Assembly (NCBI GenBank): GCA_036406615.1
Contig: DASXAQ010000118.1
Coordinates: forward strand, 1-17,449
DNA length: 17,449 nucleotides
Origin: DASXAQ01 sp036406615
GTDB taxonomy: Bacteria; Actinomycetota; UBA4738
Direction of reading: 5' to 3'
Under the pieces are notes generated by a model, which was given only the letters and a program-made list of their open reading frames with translations, was not told the origin of the DNA and did not search any database. Both the position numbers and the translations under genes were made by a program. Shown here piece by piece: positions 12,489-17,449 of this stretch (its first letter is position 1; every line of letters starts with the position of its first letter).

Positions 12489-13439
12489 TCAGTCCGCGTC
12501 GGTCCGCCGCGCGAGCGGTGCGAGGCCGGCGGCCTCCTCCGCGATCGCGTCGCGGTCGGCCAGCCGGCCGAGCCACGCCGGCGGAAGTCCTTCCGATCCG
12601 ACCCGCGTCCCGATCAGCGCGCCCGCCACGGCTGCGTTCGTGTCGGTGTCGCCGCCCAGCGCCACGACCCCGCGGAGCGACGTCTCGAAGTCCTCATCGC
12701 GCACCAGCGCCTGGAGCCCGGCGGCCGCGGCGTACAGGCAGAAGCCCTGTTCCGGGCCGTCGACGCGGCGCGAGACGCCGACCGCCTCGGTCAGGAACTC
12801 GAGTTCCTCGCCACCCGGCGCGTCGATCACCGCGCGGAGCGCGGCCCTCGCGGCCGCGACGGGTTCGTCGCCGCGAACCAGGGCGGCCACGGCCAGCGTC
12901 ACGGCCAGCACCGCGGTCCCGCAGCGGCCGTCGTAGTGCGTGATCCTACTGAGCCTGGGCGCCAGGCGCGGCAGCGCGTCCGGGCGGGCGGCGTAGGCGG
13001 CCCCCAGGGGCGCGCAGTACATCACGGAGCCGTTGCCGGCCGAGACCTCGGGCCCGCGCAGCCGCCAGATGGCCTCGGCCGCGACCTCGGCGGGCATGCC
13101 TTCGGAGGCACGCTGCAGCACCCGGGCCGTCATCGAACCGACGTCGGGAGGGCCGGACCGAAACCACGCCAGGTGGCGAGCCACCAGGTCGGCCGCGTCG
13201 AAACCGTCGCGCTCGACCAGCGAGCGCACGAGGTTCCTGGCCATGGCCGTGTCGTCGGTGGTGGACCCCGGCGGCAGCCCCATCCACGGCCGCTCGAATG
13301 CGGGCAGCGGATCGGGGATCTCGGGCCCCCGCACGAACTCGAACGGCGCGCCGAGCGCGTCGCCCAGGGCCAGGCCGAGCACGCACCCCACCACGCGCTG
13401 CGTGACCTCCACGGCCCGAAAGGGTAGCGGCAGGCGCAC
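12489..13439 (-). CDS. ADP-ribosylglycohydrolase family protein
   Basis: This 316-residue all-helical dimetal (Mg) hydrolase has the family's motifs: GLALGDALGAPFE (about 22-34), TTDDTAM (60-66, metal-binding D62/D63), GNGSVM (135-140) and GGDTDTN (262-268, metal-binding D264/D266). Known relatives remove ADP-ribose from proteins (DraG reverses dinitrogenase reductase modification) or hydrolyse related compounds. The substrate here is unknown, and no nif or DraT gene is in view. The GTG start is not backed by a clear ribosome site. A GTG ten codons in (VEVTQRVVG) would still precede the first conserved motif. It is divergent from the pyr operon and shares its upstream region. Confidence 0.9.
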   Translation of the reverse strand: MRLPLPFRAVEVTQRVVGCVLGLALGDALGAPFEFVRGPEIPDPLPAFERPWMGLPPGSTTDDTAMARNLVRSLVERDGFDAADLVARHLAWFRSGPPDVGSMTARVLQRASEGMPAEVAAEAIWRLRGPEVSAGNGSVMYCAPLGAAYAARPDALPRLAPRLSRITHYDGRCGTAVLAVTLAVAALVRGDEPVAAARAALRAVIDAPGGEELEFLTEAVGVSRRVDGPEQGFCLYAAAAGLQALVRDEDFETSLRGVVALGGDTDTNAAVAGALIGTRVGSEGLPPAWLGRLADRDAIAEEAAGLAPLARRTDAD

Positions 13440-13469
13440 TCCGCCGATGTGCCATCCTTCGTGCGATCC

Positions 13470-13498
13470 TTGCCGCGTCCGCCGGCCGCGGCTATCCT
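13470..13498 (+). promoter_or_regulatory. Promoter of the pyr operon (TTGCCG-N17-TATCCT)
   Basis: A -35 TTGCCG (13470-13475) and -10 TATCCT (13493-13498) are separated by exactly 17 bp and lie just ahead of the PyrR-binding leader. Transcription would start near 13505, giving a leader of roughly 118 nt before pyrR. Confidence 0.7.
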
Positions 13499-13512
13499 GT
13501 CGTGCGAAGGCA

Positions 13513-13552
13513 CTTCCCCTTTAAGTCCGGTCCCGTGAGGCCGGGAAGGGAG
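13513..13552 (+). ncRNA. PyrR-binding hairpin in the pyr leader
   Basis: The leader contains TTTAAGTCCGGTCCCGTGAGG followed by CCGGGAAGGGAG, matching the known PyrR-site layout. The lower stem pairs TTCCC with GGGAG-type bases, an unequal internal bulge carries TTTAAG, and the upper stem CCGG/CCGG with CC/GG closes a loop containing GUGA. PyrR with UMP/UTP binds such hairpins to lower pyr expression. Its place between the promoter and pyrR fits autoregulation. Confidence 0.8.
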
Positions 13553-13596
13553 CACGGAAGATGCTGCACGCGCACGCTCCGGCGCGATCGCGGAGC
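13549..13596 (+). promoter_or_regulatory. Competing leader pairings (attenuator switch)
   Basis: GCTCC (13576-13580) can pair upstream with GGAGC (13549-13553), which overlaps the 3' side of the PyrR hairpin. Alternatively it pairs downstream with GGAGC (13592-13596), extended to GCTCCG/CGGAGC. If PyrR stabilises the first hairpin, the downstream hairpin is freed. No T-tract follows, so it might act on ribosome access instead of transcription. Confidence 0.45.
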
Positions 13597-13622
13597 ACCG
13601 TATCCCCCCCGGGAATCCCGTC

Positions 13623-14198
13623 GTGACGGCGCCCGCCGCCGATGCGCGCCTGCTGGAGGCGTCGGAGATCCGCCGGGCGGTGGCCCGCATCGCCCACGAG
13701 ATCCTCGAGCGCAACCGCGGCGCCGGAGGGCTGGCCCTGGTTGGCATCGCGGCCCGCGGCGACGACCTCGCACGGCGGCTGGCCGGCGAGATCGCGCGCA
13801 TCGAGGGCACGTCCGTCCCGGTGGGCGTGCTCGACATCACCTTCTACCGCGACGACATCGGGCTGCGCGCCGATGTTCCCGAGGTCCACGAGACGAAGAT
13901 CCCGTTCGACATCGGCGGCAAGGCCGTCGTCCTGGTCGACGACGTGCTGTTCACCGGACGAACCATCCGGTCCGCGCTCGACGCGCTGATCGACTTCGGG
14001 CGGCCGGGATCCATCCAGCTTGCGGTCCTGGTGGACCGCGGGCACCGGGAGCTTCCGATCCGGCCCGACTACGTCGGCAAGAACGTGCCGACCCGCAAGG
14101 ACGACGACGTGCGTGTCCTGCTCCGTGAGGTGGACGGGGGCGAGGACGCCGTGGTGATTGCCGCGCCGGCCTCGGCGCGCAAGGGGGGAGGCGCGTGA
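13623..14198 (+). CDS. pyrR: Bifunctional pyr operon regulator / uracil phosphoribosyltransferase PyrR
   Basis: This 191-residue PRTase-fold protein binds pyr mRNA and has some uracil phosphoribosyltransferase activity. The PRPP motif VVLVDDVLFTGRT (102-114) is intact. Family blocks LVGIAARGDDLARRL (about 39-53), GVLDITFYRDD (about 68-78) and LVDRGHRELPIRPDYVGKN (about 135-153) are all present. The GTG start lies after a C-rich stretch without a strong ribosome site, in line with leader-controlled expression. The C-terminal ten residues are a low-complexity tail. It overlaps pyrB by GTGA. Confidence 0.96.
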   Translation: MTAPAADARLLEASEIRRAVARIAHEILERNRGAGGLALVGIAARGDDLARRLAGEIARIEGTSVPVGVLDITFYRDDIGLRADVPEVHETKIPFDIGGKAVVLVDDVLFTGRTIRSALDALIDFGRPGSIQLAVLVDRGHRELPIRPDYVGKNVPTRKDDDVRVLLREVDGGEDAVVIAAPASARKGGGA

Positions 14199-15151
14199 TC
14201 AAGCATCTGCTGTCCATCGACCAGCTGTCGCGGGACGACGTCGAACGCATCCTGGACACGGCCGAGAGCTTCCGCGAGGTCGGCACGCGCGTCATCAAGA
14301 AGGTGCCCGCGCTTCGTGGGCGAACGATCGTGAACCTGTTCTACGAGAACTCCACGCGCACGCGGTTCTCGTTCGAACTTGCGGCCAAGCGGCTGTCGGC
14401 CGACGTCCTCAACTTCTCGACGGGCGGATCGTCGGTGTCGAAGGGGGAGAGCCTGAAGGACACGGCGCTCACGATGCAGGCGATGGGCGCCGACGCGATC
14501 GTCATCCGGCACTCCTCGTCCGGCGCGCCGGCGACGCTGTCGAAGTGGGTCACGGCCAGCGTCGTCAACGCGGGGGACGGGACGCACGAGCACCCGACCC
14601 AGGCGCTGCTGGACCTGTTCACGATCCGCGAGCACTTCCCGACGCTCGACGGTCTTCACGTGGGGATCGTCGGCGACGTGCGGCACTCGCGCGTGGCGCG
14701 CTCGCTGACGCTGGCCCTGCCGAAGATGGGCGCGGGGGTCACGCTCGCCGGCCCCCCGACGCTGCTGCCGCCCGAGGCCGAAGGGTGGGGCGCGGCGCTC
14801 TCGTACGACCTGGAGGCGGTGCTGCCGAAGCTCGACGTCTGCTACATGCTCCGCGTCCAGCAGGAGCGGCAGGGCGCGCAGTTCTTCCCGAGCGTTCGCG
14901 AGTACTCCCGCCTGTTCGGGCTGTCGCGCGATCGCGTCGAGATGCTGCCCGAGCACGCGCTCGTCATGCACCCGGGACCGATGAACCGGGGCGTCGAGAT
15001 CGCATCGGACGTCGCCGATCTGCCCCGGGCCGTGATCACGGACCAGGTCGCCAACGGCATCGCGGTGCGCATGTCGCTGCTGTACCTGATCCTGGGCGGG
15101 GACGGGTCGCGGCCGGCGGTCGCCGGCGAGACGGGGGCGCGCGATGCCTGA
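14195..15151 (+). CDS. pyrB: Aspartate carbamoyltransferase catalytic subunit
   Basis: PyrB joins carbamoyl phosphate and aspartate, the committed step of pyrimidine synthesis. This 318-residue protein has the carbamoyl phosphate motif STRT (53-56, in ENSTRTRFSFE), the lid lysine K83 (VSKGES), HPTQ (133-136), the aspartate-binding R220/Q222 (LRVQ) and HPGPMNRGVEI (259-269). Length and motifs are typical. The GTG start overlaps the pyrR stop and follows AAGGGGGGAGG. No pyrI regulatory subunit is in view, as is usual for Gram-positive pyr operons. It overlaps pyrC by 8 bp. Confidence 0.97.
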   Translation: MIKHLLSIDQLSRDDVERILDTAESFREVGTRVIKKVPALRGRTIVNLFYENSTRTRFSFELAAKRLSADVLNFSTGGSSVSKGESLKDTALTMQAMGADAIVIRHSSSGAPATLSKWVTASVVNAGDGTHEHPTQALLDLFTIREHFPTLDGLHVGIVGDVRHSRVARSLTLALPKMGAGVTLAGPPTLLPPEAEGWGAALSYDLEAVLPKLDVCYMLRVQQERQGAQFFPSVREYSRLFGLSRDRVEMLPEHALVMHPGPMNRGVEIASDVADLPRAVITDQVANGIAVRMSLLYLILGGDGSRPAVAGETGARDA

Positions 15152-16445
15152 CGGGGTGCTGTTCCGCGCGGTCCGCCTCGTCGACCCGGCCTCCGGCCAC
15201 GACGGCGTGACCGATGTGCTGGTGCGCGACGAGACGATCGCCGACGTCGGGTCCGGACTGGCTGCATCGGGGGCGGAGGTCGTCGAGGAGGACGGCCTGG
15301 TGCTGGCGCCCGGGCTCGTCGACCTCCACGCGCACCTACGCGAGCCCGGATTCGAACACAAGGAGACGATCGAGACCGGAAGCCGGGCCGCGGCCGCCGG
15401 CGGGTACACGGCCGTGTGCGCGATGCCGAACACCGACCCGGTGACGGACAACGCCGCGGTCGTGTCCGAGGTTCGAACCCTGGCCGACAAGGCGGGGCTC
15501 TGCGACGTGGTCCCGGCCGGGGCCATCACACGCGGGCAGCGCGGGGAGACGCTCGCGGACATCGGGGAGATGGTCGAGGGCGGCGTCCGGCTGTTCACCG
15601 ACGATGGCAACTGCGTGGGGTCCTCGCGCGTGATGCGGCTGGCGTTGGAGTACGCCAAGGCGTTCGACGCGATCATCTGCCAGCACGCGCAGGACGAGGA
15701 GCTCACGCGCGGCTGGCAGGCACACGAGGGCCACTACTCGGCGCTGCTCGGGCTCGCGGGGGCGCCGGCGGAGGCGGAGGAGATCGTGGTGGCGCGCGAC
15801 CTCGCCCTGGCCCGGCTGACCGGGGGGCGGCTTCACGTGACGCACGTCTCCTCGTCCAGGTCGGTCGAGCTGATCGCGGCCGCGAAGGCCGCCGGTGTGC
15901 GGGTCACAGCCGACGTGACGCCGCACCACCTCGTCCTGCTCGACGAGGACCTGGTCGGATTCGACACGAACTTCCGGATCAACCCGCCCCTTCGCCCGGT
16001 GGAGCACCGCGACGCGCTGCGCGCGGGGCTCGCGTCGGGGGCGATCGACGCGGTCGCGACCGACCACGCGCCGCACGCGCCGGAGGAGAAGCAGCGGGAG
16101 TTCGACCAGGCGCCCGCCGGCACGACCGGGCTCGAGACCGCCCTCGCGGCGATCCTGACCCACCTGGTCGAGCCCGGCGTCATCGACCTGGCGGCCGCGG
16201 TGGATCGGCTGTCCGTGCGGCCTGCCGCCATCCTGGGCCTGGGCGAGCACGGCGGGCCGGTGGCTCCCGGCCGGCCGGCGAACCTGGTCGCGTTCGACCC
16301 GGCGGCCGAGTGGGTGGTCGGGGAGCGACCGGTGCGGTCGATGGCGACGAACTCGGCGTTCACGGGCCGCGCGCTTCGCGGCGCCGTCCGGTACACGATG
16401 TTGCGCGGGGCCTTCACCGTGCGAGCGGGCGAGCCGCAGGCATGA
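15144..16445 (+). CDS. pyrC: Dihydroorotase, class I
   Basis: This 433-residue amidohydrolase closes carbamoyl aspartate to dihydroorotate. The conserved metal and catalytic positions of active class I enzymes are visible: H62 and H64 (DLHAHLREPG), D153 (FTDDG), H181 (CQHAQD), H234 (HVTHVS) and D307 (ATDHAPH). INPPLR (about 279-284) is also present. All key residues are intact, so it is not the inactive paralogue that accompanies pyrB in some bacteria. The ATG lies inside the end of pyrB, and the stop overlaps carA (ATGA), which indicates translational coupling. Confidence 0.96.
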   Translation: MPDGVLFRAVRLVDPASGHDGVTDVLVRDETIADVGSGLAASGAEVVEEDGLVLAPGLVDLHAHLREPGFEHKETIETGSRAAAAGGYTAVCAMPNTDPVTDNAAVVSEVRTLADKAGLCDVVPAGAITRGQRGETLADIGEMVEGGVRLFTDDGNCVGSSRVMRLALEYAKAFDAIICQHAQDEELTRGWQAHEGHYSALLGLAGAPAEAEEIVVARDLALARLTGGRLHVTHVSSSRSVELIAAAKAAGVRVTADVTPHHLVLLDEDLVGFDTNFRINPPLRPVEHRDALRAGLASGAIDAVATDHAPHAPEEKQREFDQAPAGTTGLETALAAILTHLVEPGVIDLAAAVDRLSVRPAAILGLGEHGGPVAPGRPANLVAFDPAAEWVVGERPVRSMATNSAFTGRALRGAVRYTMLRGAFTVRAGEPQA

Positions 16446-17449
16446 GGGCGACGCGCGACGCCCTGCTGGTGCTGGAGGACGGGACCGTGTTCCGGGGCGA
16501 CGCGTTCGGCGCCGAAGGCGATGCGTTCGGGGAGGCCGTGTTCAACACCTCCATGTGCGGATACCAGGAGGTGCTCACCGACCCGTCGTACCGCCGGCAG
16601 ATCGTGGCGATGACCTCGCCCCATCAGGGGAACTACGGCGTCAACGCCGACGACGTGGAGTCGCCGGGGGTCCAGGTCGCCGGCTTCGTGGTTCGCGAGG
16701 CCAGCCGGCGCACCTCGTCGTGGCGCGCCCAGGGGTCGCTCGACGACTACCTGCGCGTCGCGGGCGTGATCGGACTGGAGGGGGTCGACACGCGACGGCT
16801 GACCTTGCACCTCCGCGAGCGCGGGGCGATGCGGGCGGGGCTCTCGACGCTCGACCTGGACCCGGCGTCGATGTGCGAGCGGGTGCGGGGCGTGCCCGGG
16901 ATGCAGGGTGCCGACCTGGCGTCGGAGGTCTCGACCGGCCGCACCTACGAAGCATCCGCCGTGGTCGGCCCGGCGCTTCCCGCGGAAGGGCGGACCTACC
17001 GCGTGGCGGCACTCGACTTCGGCATCAAGCGCAACATCCTTCGCCTGCTCGCCCGCAATGGCTGCGAGGCAACGATTCTCCCGGCCGCCACCTCCGCCGC
17101 CGACGTGCTGGCCGGAGGCTTCGACGGCGTCTTCCTCTCCAACGGCCCGGGCGACCCCGCGGCCACGACGTACGGCATCACCACCGTCCGAGAGCTGCTC
17201 GGCTCCATCCCGGTCTTCGGCATCTGCCTGGGCCACCAGCTGCTCGGGCTGGCCCTCGGCGGCGCGTCGTACAAGCTGCGGTTCGGGCACCGCGGCGTGA
17301 ACCAGCCGGTGAAGGACCTGGACACGGGCCACGTCGAGATCACGAGCCACAACCACGGCTTCGCGATCGACGCGGGCTCGTTCCCGGATGGCGATGGCGC
17401 GCGGAGCGGCGGGGAGGGCTCGCTCGGCGCGGGGTCGGGCGGGGGTGGC
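16442..17449 (+). CDS. carA: Carbamoyl phosphate synthase small subunit (3' end beyond window)
   Basis: The 336 codons seen from the ATG overlapping pyrC encode CarA, which hydrolyses glutamine and passes ammonia to CarB. The N-terminal domain shows VFNTSMCGYQEVLTDPSY and TSPHQGNYG. The class I glutamine amidotransferase domain has ALDFGIKRNILR, SNGPGDP and the nucleophile C262 (GICLGHQ). SHNHGF (302-307) follows. The catalytic His/Glu pair (the GHPE motif) lies past the window edge. The last 22 or so codons (after AIDAGSF) are DGDGARSGGEGSLGAGSGGGG-like, a Gly/Ser run where relatives soon read RVTHVNLNDG. This could be a loop insertion or an edge or sequence artefact. carB is expected next. 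Confidence 0.93.
   Translation, partial: MRATRDALLVLEDGTVFRGDAFGAEGDAFGEAVFNTSMCGYQEVLTDPSYRRQIVAMTSPHQGNYGVNADDVESPGVQVAGFVVREASRRTSSWRAQGSLDDYLRVAGVIGLEGVDTRRLTLHLRERGAMRAGLSTLDLDPASMCERVRGVPGMQGADLASEVSTGRTYEASAVVGPALPAEGRTYRVAALDFGIKRNILRLLARNGCEATILPAATSAADVLAGGFDGVFLSNGPGDPAATTYGITTVRELLGSIPVFGICLGHQLLGLALGGASYKLRFGHRGVNQPVKDLDTGHVEITSHNHGFAIDAGSFPDGDGARSGGEGSLGAGSGGGG

Overview
The window is high-GC bacterial chromosome carrying a type IV pilus (T4P) cluster followed by a housekeeping block ordered M24 peptidase, efp, nusB, (tatA, PIG-L deacetylase, ADP-ribosylglycohydrolase), pyrR, pyrB, pyrC, carA. The high GC, many GTG starts, ATGA/GTGA stop-start overlaps, a probable leaderless GTG gene with a TANNNT-type -10, an actinobacterial-style efp-nusB-pyr order and a PyrR-binding leader point to an actinobacterium. 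A diderm-type PilM/N/O set in such a genome suggests a deep-branching or environmental lineage. This placement is inference; no rRNA marker lies in the window.

Left part (1-9150), pilus cluster. It opens with the C-terminal 53 codons of one type IV pilin and a strong terminator. A second, complete pilin follows, behind a leader that can fold into two hairpins. Next come three secreted minor-pilin-like genes: a PilV-like protein with Ig-like repeats, a PilW-like protein, and a large Cys-rich PilX-like protein lacking Glu5. After a terminator come the prepilin peptidase, a small excisionase-type HTH protein, and a tightly coupled operon pilM-pilN-pilO plus a fourth membrane-anchored gene in the pilP position with a Gly-Ser-Thr repeat. 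The peptidase processes the pilins, and PilM/N/O plus the fourth protein form the inner-membrane alignment complex. The motors and platform protein (PilB, PilT, PilC) are not in the window and are probably upstream.

Middle part (9205-13439). A 12-bp-stem terminator closes the pilus operon. An M24B aminopeptidase with a leaderless-looking promoter overlaps efp, followed by nusB. Then comes a block of single genes in alternating orientation: tatA (-), a PIG-L deacetylase (+) and an ADP-ribosylglycohydrolase (-). This block separates nusB from pyrR. A perfect 22-bp tandem duplication sits at the nusB/tatA junction.

Right part (13440-17449), pyrimidine operon. A good promoter (TTGCCG-N17-TATCCT) precedes an RNA leader with a recognisable PyrR-binding hairpin and competing downstream pairings. 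Then come overlapping pyrR-pyrB-pyrC-carA. carA runs off the end of the window and its last visible codons are unusually Gly/Ser-rich.

The least explained items are the fourth gene of the pilM operon, the HTH gene inside the pilus cluster, the structured pilin leader and the domain-decorated minor pilins. I did not find a clearly novel defence, mobile or biosynthetic system.
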